Origin: Cyanophora paradoxa
Lineage: Eukaryota; Glaucocystophyceae; Cyanophorales; Cyanophoraceae
Length of the DNA: 51,569 nucleotides
Assembly (NCBI GenBank): GCA_004431415.1
Contig: QPMI01000305.1
Span: 1 to 51,569, forward strand
Direction: 5' to 3'
In this document: positions 12,501-22,477 of the stretch, one piece after another
Position numbering within the stretch: position 1 is the first letter of the stretch
Layout: the number at the start of each line of letters is the position of its first letter
Notes under the pieces: generated by a model
The model's database searches: none
What the model was told of the DNA's origin: nothing
What the model saw: only the letters and a program-made list of their open reading frames with translations
Position numbers and translations under genes: made by a program

Positions 12501-12960
12501 AAAGCGGTCGGGCGGGATCAGTGAGCGGACCTGAGCCATCTGGGGTCCGCCCATTCCGCCGTACTCGTCCATCTGGGCGTGCTCAAAGCCGCCAGGAACG
12601 CCCACGTCGTAGACGCCCCCGTCAGGTGGCGCTGAGAGGGCCAGCACGTCCTGATCGACGACCGCAGCGCCGCCATCGAAGAGCGCCAACGTCGATTGCG
12701 GGCTGAGCGAGCCGAACATCTGCGGAGTGCCCATCTCCATCGACGGCGTGCCGAGGTCGTACACGGGCTGGCCCATGCCGCCCGGCATCCCCATCGCGTG
12801 CTGGCGCCCGCGTGGCATTCCTCCAGGCATGCCACCGTAGTTCACGAAAGTGCCGACGACGCCCCCGCCGGAGGCATCTGCATGGTGACTGGCTCAGTGA
12901 CACTGCAGACAGCTGGCGGTGCCAATGCGAATACTGACCGAACTCGGGCCCGCGATCCAT
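6589..12960 (-). CDS. Large TPR protein with Gln/Met/Gly-rich flanks, putative transcription co-regulator
   Basis: One gene of about 20 exons. It starts at 12960 with MDRGPEF, spliced to DASGGGVVGTFVNYGGMPGG. Next come a Gln-rich block (about 12260-12470), the short exons MMHAMPGHPYA and MQGQPGM, and a Ser/Pro/Ala linker. Helices follow (WSQAFVEQMAIQYKG, TANKSLQDLENEIAKREQEK, PFFQMHIMVPTV), then helical repeats over about 8450-9900. These include EILRNLGEAYALKEDYQRA and VYGAIAFRQCKYKKALSYF, which look like TPRs. A Lys/Glu/Arg-rich stretch near 8290-8350 leads to a second Gln/Ala/Met-rich domain (about 7280-7830) and the end GWALFGPGHTDHLG. TPR plus poly-Gln recalls co-repressors such as Cyc8/Ssn6, but I do not recognise an orthologue, and nuclear function is an inference. 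Many splices are phase-exact, which supports a single gene. Borders are mixed GT-AG and GC-AG. Confidence 0.75.
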
Positions 12961-14335
12961 GGCCGATAGCTGCTTACCAAGAGACGACTCTACGCGTCTC
13001 TGAGTGGCGGATTACAGAGCCTGTCGAGGCTCAACTTCGACCAGCAGCATCGCCGGATCCGCGCGACAAAGCGGCCACTTGTCTTCTGCGCAAATCAAGA
13101 GCATGTGTATCAGCAACATGATAGCGACAAACAAGGGCTCTCGCGGGGGTCGGAGCCCCGTGGGTGTTCCCACGGGACACTCTCGGGCGCCGGAAAGCCG
13201 GGAGCAGACGATTCCCATCAAAAGAGAATGAAAATATCTCACCGCCGGGCCTGTGGTCACTTTGCCGAACTCCCTTGCCTGGCGATGCACATTCAGAGCA
13301 GGGCGACGAGTGGATAGTGCGCGAAGAGCTATCGCTAGCAGCTGACTGAAATCGATCGAAGGACTGTGAGCGAAAGAGCCCTCATCTCTTGGGTCGCTTC
13401 GACCGTAGAATCGATCTATGCCCCAAATGCTGAATGCTATTGCAACGCGGTCACGCTGAACGAGAAGTTATCGGCCGTCTTGCCGAAAACGTGCTAGAAG
13501 CGGATTCCGGTTGTTTGAAGAGACCTATCGGTGTCCCGGGGGTTCGGAGGCGGGTGCCGGCGTCGCGTTTCGAAGACGCTTGGGTCGATGAAAAGCTATG
13601 CAACGTCACTAACGCGCCTACCTTTCGTGTTACCGGGTGCGGCTGTGCATCCGCCGAGCTGGCGGCGTGCTGCTCCGAAGGGGGGTACACCGTTGCAAAA
13701 AGGGGGGATCGGTGGGGCCGGGGGCACGTGAACTGCATTTTCCATAGGGCCGGGGTCTATAGCCGCAGTATAGCTTCCGAGTATATAAGCTCCTTCTCGG
13801 GCGCCTCGCCGCCGGCTCCTTACCAAAGCGACGGCTGCGATATATATAGCTTCTCTGGAGACTGGAGAGACACTGGAGGCACGTGTGAAGTTTGAACTTT
13901 GCACGAGGCGAGCTTGAGCTTGCAGCCTAGGGGTTTTGCGAGCAGGCCCAGCACGCGCAAGCTGCAGACGATCGGAATCATCGAACCTCGTTGTCTTCGG
14001 GTGCGGACGTATCGGCCCGGCGCCGGCGTACCTCATTGTCTTTCTGGCCGCGGTGCCCGGGCTCCCCGGAGTTCGATTCGTTGAGCTTCGCAGCCTCGCT
14101 GCACCTGCATCGAGCTCGGCAGTCGGCGCTCGATCGGTCATCAGCCGCAGACGCCACGACGCAGACGATCGGTACACGTTCGCACGCGTACGTGTCAGCG
14201 GTCTGCTGCTTTCGACAGCGCGGGCGTTTCGGCTCAGCGGTGAGCTGCGGGCATCGCTGAATGGTCCAGTATTGGTGCGCTCGACGCAGAGCTACGCGGC
14301 GGCGCTTGCCACAGCTAACGCCGGTCGTGATCAGG
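12961..14335. other. Intergenic region between divergent genes; no supported gene
   Basis: About 1.4 kb of moderate-GC DNA between the TPR/Q-rich gene and the plus-strand gene near 14.3-15.2 kb. Short ORFs are unconvincing. Two TATA-like stretches occur near 13782 and 13841. Upstream exons of the next gene may lie in 13.9-14.3 kb, but I could not fix them. Confidence 0.35.
13781..13850 (+). promoter_or_regulatory. Candidate TATA elements
   Basis: GTATATAAGC at 13781-13790 and TATATATAGC at 13841-13850 stand out from the surrounding GC-rich sequence. They lie a few hundred bases upstream of the plus-strand exons that end at 15232. Assigning them to that gene is speculative because its 5' end is unresolved. 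Confidence 0.25.
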
Positions 14336-14339
14336 TGCT

Positions 14340-15232
14340 ACACGTTGCCCCCGCCGCCCGGCGAAGCAGGCGGAACTGGCGCTGGCGATGGCGCTGCGCC
14401 GCCCAAGCCGGAGATCCGCAAGTGTGTTCTTGCGGCGCCGGAAGGCCGAGCAACGCACTGGCAGTGGCACATCTTGGACGCCGCCTGCGAGTACATCGGG
14501 GGTGCTCTCCGTGTTGGCGCACGATTCTGAGTTGCCCCGACTTATTTTGGAGTTCCGGACAGAGATGTGTCGGGACGCGGATAAGACAGCAGTGCGCTGC
14601 CGAGCGCATGCAAGTGTATCACCGAATTTTCATACGTGTATCGACACGAATTCAGGGCATCGATGCGGATTTCCGCACCGAGCTGCAGCAGTGCCTTGGC
14701 CTCCTGCTGGAGTTCTCCAAGTCCGAGGCGCGTCCCCCAATCCTCGGAGCACTCGTTATGGTTCTCACGCCGGACGCTTAGGCGCCGACACCTCTAGACC
14801 TCATGGGGGCCACCGAGGGCACCTCAGAAGCTGCGGACCTTGGCGGGCGCCTGCAAGGGAGCATGGAGCGCGTGGGCCTCGGAGCCGCAGCGGCGCTCGC
14901 TTTCTCGAGCTGCACCTCGCCCCCCGCGGGTCCGGCTCCGCCCGCAGCTTGTCGTTCTGCGCGCGCGCACTCACATCCCTCTTGGTTAGATGCGGAGCGC
15001 CTCCTCGTCGAGCTCCGGAGGCTGCAGGTGAGCTCCCCTGCGCGCGCGTGCGGGGCTGCTCGAGCTCGAGCTCGGGCGCGCGGCTCGTCCAGGGGCCCGC
15101 TGCTCACCGCGCGCCGCCCGTCAGGTGTACATGCCGGAGAGGTCCTACATCGAGTCGCACATCGCACCCTTCCTGGAGAACGCCATCCGCGGGAAGCACA
15201 AGATGGAAGCGGACTTCGACCTCGACGACTGA
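14340..15232 (+). CDS. Unrecognised multi-exon protein (5' end unresolved)
   Basis: The 3' exons are well supported. Exon 14798-14929 begins after a CTCTAG acceptor and reads LMGATEGTSEAADLGGRLQG. Exon 14990-15027 reads AERLLVELRRLQ. The last exon, 15125-15232, reads VYMPERSYIESHIAPFLENA and ends ADFDLDD before TGA. All three join in frame. An upstream exon with DADFRTELQQCLGLLLEFSK (about 14658-14730) is likely part of it, and a segment reading WHILDAACEYIG near 14467-14503 may be. The predicted protein is helical with an acidic C-terminus. I do not recognise the family. Confidence 0.5.
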
Positions 15233-15579
15233 GGCATCGAAAGTGATTCGATCTCGAGTTTGGATGTATTTATATTGAGCTAGCTACCAGTCCTTGCACA
15301 AGTACTAGCTATAGTACGTACTCCTAGGCAGCGGCAGTTTAATTTCAATTCAGGACTTGGGACCCCGCGTACGGGAGTCTCCGCCGTCACCCGCGTGCAC
15401 TTAAGCGTCCTTGCGCAAGCTTGCACCCATGAACCAGTGGCCTGGCGCCGGCCATGCGCCAGCTGCAAGCGCGCCCCTGATTTCCCATACCCCGCGTCAA
15501 AACTCTCCCCCCGTCCGCATCCCGCGCGCATCGGCCACTGCGACCGTCCCTCTGCTTACCGAGGGGTTGAAATCGTAGC
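15233..15579. other. Intergenic gap, two plus-strand genes
   Basis: About 350 nt holding the 3' region of the upstream gene and the 5' region of the next. It contains an AT-richer stretch near 15260-15330 but no convincing ORF. Confidence 0.35.
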
Positions 15580-17011
15580 ATGTTCGCCACCGGAGCTGTT
15601 ATCCAGAGGCCCTCGCCGACGTCGGCGCGGACGTTGGCGCCGGCTGTTAACGTTGGTCTGGTGTGCCGGCCGGCTGGCCTGAGACGGCAACTGTCGCCTG
15701 GAATGCCTGTGAATAACGCGCCCGTACGGCGTATGCGCTCCTTCCATGCCGCCCCTGTAATGCAAGGTTCGCGTTGCCGCCGTCGGCTTTGGTTCTCGGG
15801 GCGGCGCTGGCTTAAACACATGGCACAGCCAAGGACGAGTCTTCTGAAGACTTTTTGCCCGGCGCCGTCGCCAAGGTGAGCGCCGCGGCGGTCCTTCGAA
15901 ATTATAGTCGGCGTCGCTCGTCCGGCCCGCAAAAGCCGCGTGTTTCAGGCAAATCGCCATGATCGTTTGAGTTTAAACAGCTGATATACGCGATGCGGCG
16001 CCGACGCCCTCCCTGGGCCGGCGCGGCCCGCTCATCCCCGCCCGCCGGGGCAGGTGGAGGCGCTGGACGCGCGGGCGACGGTGCGCGTGGTGGAGAGCCT
16101 GGGGGAGCAGCACATCCGGGTGGACGTGGCGACGGCGGGCGAGGAGCTCGAGCAGCTGCTGGCGCAGCTCGAGCACGAGGAGACGCGGGAGGACCTGGAG
16201 TACATCGCCGCCGAGCTCGACGCGTACGCCGACGAGGTCGTCGAGATGCTGCAGGACCCGGACGAGTCCATTCTGGACGCGCTCGAGGGGCTCAGCCCCG
16301 GCCTTGGGCGCCGCATCGCCGCGCGCGCCCTAACGGAGTACGCGCACCTGCGCCGCGAGCTCTTCCTGGGCGTGGCGAAGGAGGAGCCGGCGCGCATCGA
16401 CGCCGTCGTGGGCGCCGTCGAGCTCCAGACCCGCCTCGACAACCGCAGCCTCCTCCTCCCCGCCCTCCCCGCCCTCCTCTCCCTCCCCGCCTCCTACGCC
16501 TGGTGCGCCCCGCGCCCTGCGCCCCGCCCGCACCCCGCTCGAGGCCCGACGGGGCGGGCTGGCGGGGGCGCAGGCACTTGGCGACGCGGGCGGCGGAGAC
16601 GGCGCTGCTGGGCCCCGACGTGGCGCTGCTGCGGGACGCGGGCTACGCCTTCCCCTGGCTGGGCGCCGCCCTCCTCACCGCCGTCTGCTTCCCGGGCCTC
16701 CGTATCCTCGGCGAGCTCACCGGCGCGCCCGCCCCGCCCCGCCCCGCGTTGTTTCCCCGCCCCTGGCCTCCCTGACGACGGCTTCGGGGGCAGCGTCGTG
16801 GGAGCCGGGGCGGGAGGGGACGCTGCTGGGGGCGCGCGAGCTGAGCGAGAACCTGGCGACGGTGCGGCGGGCGCTCGCCGAGGAGGACCTCGCAGCGATG
16901 CCCCTCGGCCTCGCCGCCCGCCTCCGCCACTTCCTCCCCTTCCTCCTTCTCTTCGGCTTCCTCCCCCGCCCCGACGCCGACGCCGGCCGCAGCGACGGCG
17001 ACGAGTTCTGA
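15580..17011 (+). CDS. Putative mitochondrial protein of unknown function
   Basis: Exons 15580-15756, 15834-15875, 16054-16502, 16574-16722 and 16794-17011 join in frame to about 344 residues. The N-terminus is Arg/Ser/Ala-rich with no acidic residues and contains RRMRSFHAAP, a typical mitochondrial presequence cleavage region. Next comes DESSEDFLPGAVAK joined to VEALDARATVRVVESLG, a helical acidic region, a hydrophobic segment (YAFPWLGAALLTAVCF), a helix ELSENLATVRRALAEEDLAA and a second hydrophobic stretch (FLPFLLLFGFLP) before SDGDEF and TGA. The fourth intron (16723-16793) has GC-AG borders; the third (16503-16573) is GT-AG. The FHAAP/DESSED join uses a non-consensus ..CCAAG acceptor chosen because it keeps frame. 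Family not recognised; mitochondrial location is inferred. Confidence 0.62.
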
Positions 17012-17357
17012 CCGCTCCCGGCCGCGGGGCCCTGTCACAGTGTAATTTTCGGTCAAGTAGTGTACCTACTGTCCTATACTGTACTGTACTGTACCCTCCC
17101 TTTAGTCGTGTCTTTTTCCTGTACAGAGCAGCCTGGCAGCACCGCCTGCTCCCTCTCAGAGTCTTAGTGTCGATGTACTCTTTGTGTGCAGTTATCCTCA
17201 TAATACTTTTCTCCTATGTCACAGTGTGGCTGTAAATCTTGTCGAGATCATCGGATGTTCTGTGTAGTACTAGTGTGTCAAGTGTCGAGTATCATGTCGA
17301 CGTCATGCTTGCGCCCGGCTCATAATCAGCCTGGCAGCTCAGCCCGGCGGGTGCAGC
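17012..17357. other. Convergent 3' intergenic region
   Basis: About 350 nt between two convergent stop codons. It is AT-richer than its surroundings and contains a TACTG pentanucleotide run. No gene seen. Confidence 0.4.
17077..17094. repeat. TACTG short tandem repeat
   Basis: Three and a half copies of the pentamer TACTG in the 3' intergenic region. Confidence 0.7.
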
Positions 17358-20117
17358 CTACAGGAGGAGGGTCTCGAGGGCGGGGCTCTCGGCGAGCTCG
17401 AGGCGGGCGAGGCGGGGGCAGGCGGCGCGGGGGGCGGCGAGGGAGCGGAGGCGGGGGCAGCCGCCGGCCGCGAGCTCCTCCAGGCCCGGCGCGGCGGTCA
17501 CCTCGAGGGCGCCCAGCGCGGCGCTCTCCTGCAGGTCCAGCCGCCGCACCGAGGCGGGGAGGGCCAGGCGGAGGCGCCCGGCGAGGCCCGCGCAGGCGGT
17601 GGCGGCGAGGGCGCGGAGGGGCAGGCCGGCGGCGAGGAGGGCGCGGAGGGCGGCGGGGCCGAAGCGCGGCGCCCGGTGCACCTCGAGGGCCCGCAGCGGC
17701 GGCGCCGGCCCCGCGAACTCCACCCCCCGCAGCGCCTCGCACGCCCGCAGCTGCGCCCGCCGCGTCGGCCGGGGCGGGGCGAAGGAGGGAGGGAGGGGCC
17801 GGGGCGCACGCGGAGGACGGTGAGGGCGGGGCAGGCGAGGCGCGGGCCTCCAGGCCGGGGCACCCGCTCACCGAGAGCAGCGCCAGCGCCCCGTGCGACG
17901 CGCAGAAGTCTGGCCACGGGCGGGCCGGCGGGCGTGAGCGGGGCCGGCCGGCGCGGGGTGTGGCGAAGGGGCGGGGGCGGACCGGCGAGCCAGGCGTCGG
18001 TGAGGAAGGGGCAGCGTGCGAAGAAGGCGTGGCGGAGGGCGGGGGCGGGGGCGACGGAGGCGCGGGGCAGGGGCGGCGTGCCGGGCTCCGGGGGCAGGGC
18101 GACGTGGAGGGCGACAAGGCGGGGGCAGTCGAGGGCGAGGCGGGGCGGGAGGGGCGGCGCGGGGGGCCAGCGGCACATGGCGAGGTGGAGGTGCTCCAGC
18201 GCCGCGTGCCGCACGTGCAGCTCCGCGTCGGGCAGCCGCAGGCCGTACAGCCGCAGCGAGCGCAGACGGGGGAGCGAGGAGAGGGCCACCCTGGATCGGA
18301 AAGGTCGTCCGACCGCGGCGTCAGCGGTGCGTGCGATTGGGCGTCGGGCGCGGGCGGGGGGCACCAGAGGGCGGCGGCGGGGAGGGCGGGGCGTGCGGCG
18401 GGGCCCTCGTCGCCCCAGGGGGCGTCGCTGTCGAGGCCGAGCTCGAGGGTCTCGAGGGAGGGCGGCAGGCGGGCGAGGAGGCCCGCCCCGAACCGCTCCA
18501 CCCGCACCTCCCGCAGCCCGGGCACCCCGGCGAGCGACGCCTGCCGCCGGCCGGAGGCGTGTCGGCCAGAGAGGCGGGGGGCGGGGGCGGGCGGGGGGGC
18601 GGGCCTCGCAGGTGGGCCCCTCGACATGGAGGCGTTCGAGGAGCGGGCACGCCGCCACCGCCAGCGGGAGCGACGCCTGCTCCCGCCCCTCCACCTGCGC
18701 CCGTCTGACGGTCAGCGGCCCCGGCTGCTGCGGGGCCCGGGGGGCGTGCCCGGAGGAAGCGGAGGGCGGGGCAGGAGTCGACGCGGAGCTCGGTCATGGA
18801 GCCGCTCGCCAGCGCCAGCTCCTCCAGCCGCGCCCCGCGCACCCGCGGCGCCATCAGGCCCTCGCTGCCCGCCCCACCCCGTCCTCGTCAGCCGACCGCA
18901 ATCCTGACCGCGCCCTTCGGCGCAGGAAGCTAAGCCGGGAGAGACCTCGAGATGCGGACGATGCGGAGGCTGCAGGGCGGGCGCGGGCGGTGAGGCGAGG
19001 CCAGGAAGGCGACGGGGCGGGCGGGGCGGGGCGGGGCGGGGCGGACGGGGCGGCGGCGAGGGCGGCGGCGAGGGCGTCGTCCGACATGAAGCAGTCGCGC
19101 ACCTCGAGCTCCGCAAGCGCTGCCGCGGGCAGTCGGCCCGCAGGTTCCCTTGCGGCGGGGCAGGGCGGGGCGGGGCGGACCGGGGAGCTGGGCGAGGGCG
19201 GCGAGGTCGATGAGGCGGGCGCCCTCCTGCGGGTCCGCCGTGCTCGGCCAGTCCTCCGCCGCGTACGCGTCGCACCAGACCCGCAGCCGCCGCGCCCCCG
19301 GGCACAGCCGCGCCGCCTCCTGCATCACGCTGTGCGCGCTCACCGCCGCCGCCCGCCGCCCCGCGCGTTCGCGTCCACCTCGAGGCTCTGCACGCGCCCG
19401 GCGCCCGAGCGCAGCGCCCGCGCGAGGAAGCCGGCCTCCAGCGGCGCGTCCAGCGCAAGCTCCTCCAGCGCCGGCGCCACGCCTGCCGCCCGCCCGCGTC
19501 GGCGCTCGGCACTCGGCGCGGCGCTCGGCGCCTCCGGCCACCGCGCATGCGCACGAGCGATGGCGTCCGCAACGTCGTCAAGGTCGGCGTCCTCGGAGTC
19601 GACGCGAACGGTGAGGGCGCGCAGGCCGCCGAGGCCGGCCAGGAGGACGCCGAACGCGGCCGCCTCCATCGCGATCCTCTCCGAGACCAGCAGCCGCGAG
19701 GCGTTCGGGCAGAGCCGCACGAGCTCCTGGAGCTCGCCGTGCAGCTTCCGGTCCGGCCCGGGAGCCTCTCCACCGTCGTCCGACGCGCCGGCCCCGGCAA
19801 AGTCATCGCGCTCGTCCCTGCGCGTGCGCGGCGCATCGGTAGGCGTCGGAACAGGAACGGTCTCCGCACGCGCACAGCTGCAAGTCGAGCGTCTCCACCG
19901 CCTCCGGCTCGCGGATCGAGCGCGCGATTGACACGGCCGCTGCCACACCGCCAGCGTCGGCCGCGGAAATCGACCGCCACAGGTCGCTCGATAGGCAGAC
20001 TGCGCGCCATTCCTTGGATACACCACCGCATCTGATCAAGTCCACCGGCGCGAGGCGGCGAAGGACGCCGACAAGGATCGGGCGCGGCAGCGGCTGCTCG
20101 GCCGCGTGCTGGTCCAT
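17358..20117 (-). CDS. F-box/leucine-rich-repeat protein (1)
   Basis: Starts at 20117 with MDQHAAEQPLPRP. The F-box is the first domain: LRRLAPVDLIRCGGVSKEWR followed by CLSSDLWRSIS, about residues 10-50. Long leucine-rich repeats follow over several exons: LHGELQELVRLCPNASRLLV, GVLLAGLGGLRALTVRVDSE, GVAPALEELALDAPLEAGFL, AELHVRHAALEHLHLAM and, in the last exon, PASVRRLDLQESAALGALEV and ARLELAESPALETLLL. F-box proteins recruit substrates to SCF ubiquitin ligases, with LRRs usually binding substrate; the role here is inferred. The stop is at 17358-17360. Introns are short and GC-rich, and exact borders of several remain uncertain. Confidence 0.78.
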
Positions 20118-20368
20118 TTGAGCCGTTTCTGCCAGTCTGTGGGCGTGTACGCGCACAGCAGCCGGTCTGAGAAGGGGGGATCTAGAGCGAGCCAGGTCTA
20201 GGCCGAGCCTCGAAGGGGGGGTGCCGGTGCCAAGCAATTGCAAACGCGCGGCCACGAATGCGAAAAGTGGCGTGGTATTTACACAGCGTCCAAAAACGCC
20301 CTGGACTGCATCTAGCCATGCTGTACACGTGCGGAACTGCAGAACGACACTTGGCGAACGCGTCGTGC

Positions 20369-21117
20369 TCACTCGAACTCGAAGGCCTTGGAGGCCTGCG
20401 CAGGTGTAAGCCGCGCGCATGAGCGGAAGGCGCGTCTCGAGGCACCTCGTACAGCTCCTCGGGCCTCTCGTGCATGGAGAGGCGGCGCGCTGGGGGCGTC
20501 ATGTTCTCGTCGGAAGCCTTCATGAAAGCCTTGCGGATGTCTGCGGGCGCATTCAGCGCGCGCTTCGCCGAGAAATAAGAGCCAGAGCTCGCCCGTTTCG
20601 CGAGCCGTGTTCATGATGTTCTCTGAGCGAAAATGAGTTCCAATGCGCAAAAGAGATCGGCGAAATGCGAGCGTGACAAACCTGCGCCTTCGGACGCCGT
20701 CGGGAACTGCGGCGATTGGGGCCGAAAGGTGCACAAAAACGTCAGAAGGAGCGGCAAAACGCGCACTGTCGCGCCAGAGCGCGCGAGGAAGGAGAGAGGG
20801 GCGCCGCGCTCGGGCGCGCTTAGCGCTGGGCGGAGGCGTGGAACGATGATGCAAGACACGCGAGAGTCCGCCATAAATGCAGGGAATAGCAAGCACCTTG
20901 TTCGACTCGCCGCCTGCGGGAAAGGAGCGCGTCAGTGGAGAAAGAAATTGAGCGAGAGCGGCGAAAATGCTGCACCAGCGCCACCGAATCCGTGAAGCCA
21001 GCGCGCGGCGAAGCCCTCGGCGCGGCCGTGCGCCTCGCCCGCAACGTCGGACGCGCGCTTGGCCGTCTCTCCTGCGGCGTCGGAGGCGCGCTTGGCGGTG
21101 TCCTTTGTGCGGTCCAT
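20369..21117 (-). CDS. Small LEA-like protein made from very short exons
   Basis: Starts at 21117. Exon 1 contains two copies of an 11-residue motif, AKRASDAAGET then AKRASDVAGE, after MDRTKDT. That is the amphipathic 11-mer of group 3 LEA proteins, which protect cells against drying or cold. A chain of tiny exons follows that joins in frame: ..GESNK (about 20895-20915), FPTASEGA (about 20693-20717), ENIMNTARET (about 20605-20635), DIRKAFMKASDENMTPPARR with RLSMHERPEELYE (20432-20530 region), then ASKAFEFE and TGA at 20369-20371. The total is about 90 residues. The long exon and the end are convincing; the internal tiny exons and their donors (some GC) are inferred. LEA assignment rests on exon 1 only. 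It lies divergent from the gene starting at 21280. Confidence 0.5.
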
Positions 21118-21279
21118 CTCAAGCTCGTGCTCGCGTCGTGCAGCGAGAATGGGGCCGGGATCCAGCGGGAAGATCGGAGTACCCCACAGTCCTAGCCCGG
21201 GTACGACCTCCGCGTCGGTTTCGTTCGACCTCGCTCCCGCAGACCGCCGTTCGACCTCTCGAGGCGTCTTCTATCAGCC
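21118..21279. promoter_or_regulatory. Short divergent promoter region
   Basis: Only 162 nt separate the start codons of the LEA-like gene (-) and the MGVAAS gene (+), so the two genes probably share a bidirectional promoter. No TATA motif stands out. Confidence 0.4.
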
Positions 21280-22284
21280 ATGGGCGTCGCAGCGTCCCAG
21301 CTCGCCCCGCAGTTGTTCGGCATGACAATCGGCGAGGGCTGCCCACAGGAGCTCCGCGACTCCGGCTCAATCGGTGCGTGCGATTCCGCGGCCTTTGCCT
21401 TTCGACCATGGCTCGCCGAGCTATCGCTGGGCTGACTGCGCGCGCGCGCAGTTGTCTGCAACCGCACCGAGAGCAGCCTGATTCTCGCTCAAGTTCTCAA
21501 GCCGGCTTCGCCGTTCCTCTCTCTTCGCACGGCTCGCCTAGTTCCGGGGGTCCGTCGTGGAATGCCCGCACCCGAGCGTCGCGCGCGAACTCACAGGCCT
21601 CCCCGCAGCGTTTCGTGCGTTTCCGGGTGAAGAAGGACAAGAACGCGCCGCCGATGCCCACGGAGCCGGGCGCGACGGCCGAGAAGCTCCCGCCCAGCAG
21701 CGGTGCCGGCCTCGCCGTCTCCGCCCAACCACCGCGCGTGCGCCTGACGCCGCGCAGGCTCTTACCAGGTCATCGCGAGCTCGCTCCAGGACGACACGTT
21801 CTCCCAGACGTGGTTCCCCGCCCAGGGCGGCGACATCTACGCCCTCGGCGCCGCCGCGAGCCCGCTCGGCCCCGAGGCCGCCCCCGGCAGCGAGGGCTGG
21901 AGCGAGGCGCACCCGCCGGCCCCGGCGCCCCCCGTCGATCCCTTCGCGCGCCCGACGGCGCCCCCGGCGGCCCCGCACCAGGAGCAGCGCCCGGCGCCGG
22001 CGCCGGCGCCGGCGGCGCCGGCGGCCGCGCCGTCGAGCGGGGGCAACAGCAGCGGGTTCGCGGCGAGCTTCTTCAAGCAGGTGCAGGGGCGGCGGAGCGG
22101 GGAGCGGGCGAAGCCGCAGCTGCCGTTCCAGCTGAAGCAGAAGGCGGACCTGCTCGGGCACGCCCTCCTCAACAAGGCCGGCCAGCTCCGCAACAGGGCC
22201 GCCGGCCACCTAGCCCTCGCCGCCCCCGGCCCCCGCCCCGCCCGCTCCGCCCGCCAGGGCCCCCGCAAGCTCGCCAGGAGCTGA
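21280..22284 (+). CDS. Putative N-myristoylated protein of unknown function
   Basis: Starts MGVAASQLAPQLFGMTIG. Gly2 with Ser6 fits the N-myristoylation consensus MGxxxS. Exon 1 joins across a GT-AG intron to VVCNRTESSLILAQ, then RFVRFRVKKDKNAPPMPTEP. The next splice rebuilds LPPSSGSYQVIASSLQDDTF and SQTWFPAQGGDIYALG. A long Pro/Ala-rich linker leads to FAASFFKQVQG, the basic KPQLPFQLKQKADLLGHALL, and the end QGPRKLARS with the stop at 22282-22284. I do not recognise the family. Myristoylation and membrane association are predictions from the N-terminus alone; the three splices that restore continuous frame support the gene model. Confidence 0.65.
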
Positions 22285-22477
22285 GCTCGGCTGATCATGA
22301 GCTCTCTCCTTTCCCCCGCCCGCATGCGCCCCGCTCCGCGCGGATTTCGTTGCCCTTCGGTTCTTTGTAAATTGTCTATGGTAGATCGTAATAAGAATGA
22401 AGCGCAAGCTTGATATCGTTCGATAAGAAGCAGCCGCTCCCGTGGACCGAGCAAGCCTAAGCGGCTCCGGCGCTAGC

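Noticed and set aside
13434-13895. Plus-strand ORF of 153 codons in the large intergenic gap
   Set aside because: No recognisable motif, mixed composition, overlapped by equally good ORFs on the other strand, and contains TATA-like promoter sequence.
17676-19931. 751-codon plus-strand ORF
   Set aside because: Antisense to the F-box/LRR gene; composition is Arg/Gly/Ala noise expected from very GC-rich DNA lacking stop codons.
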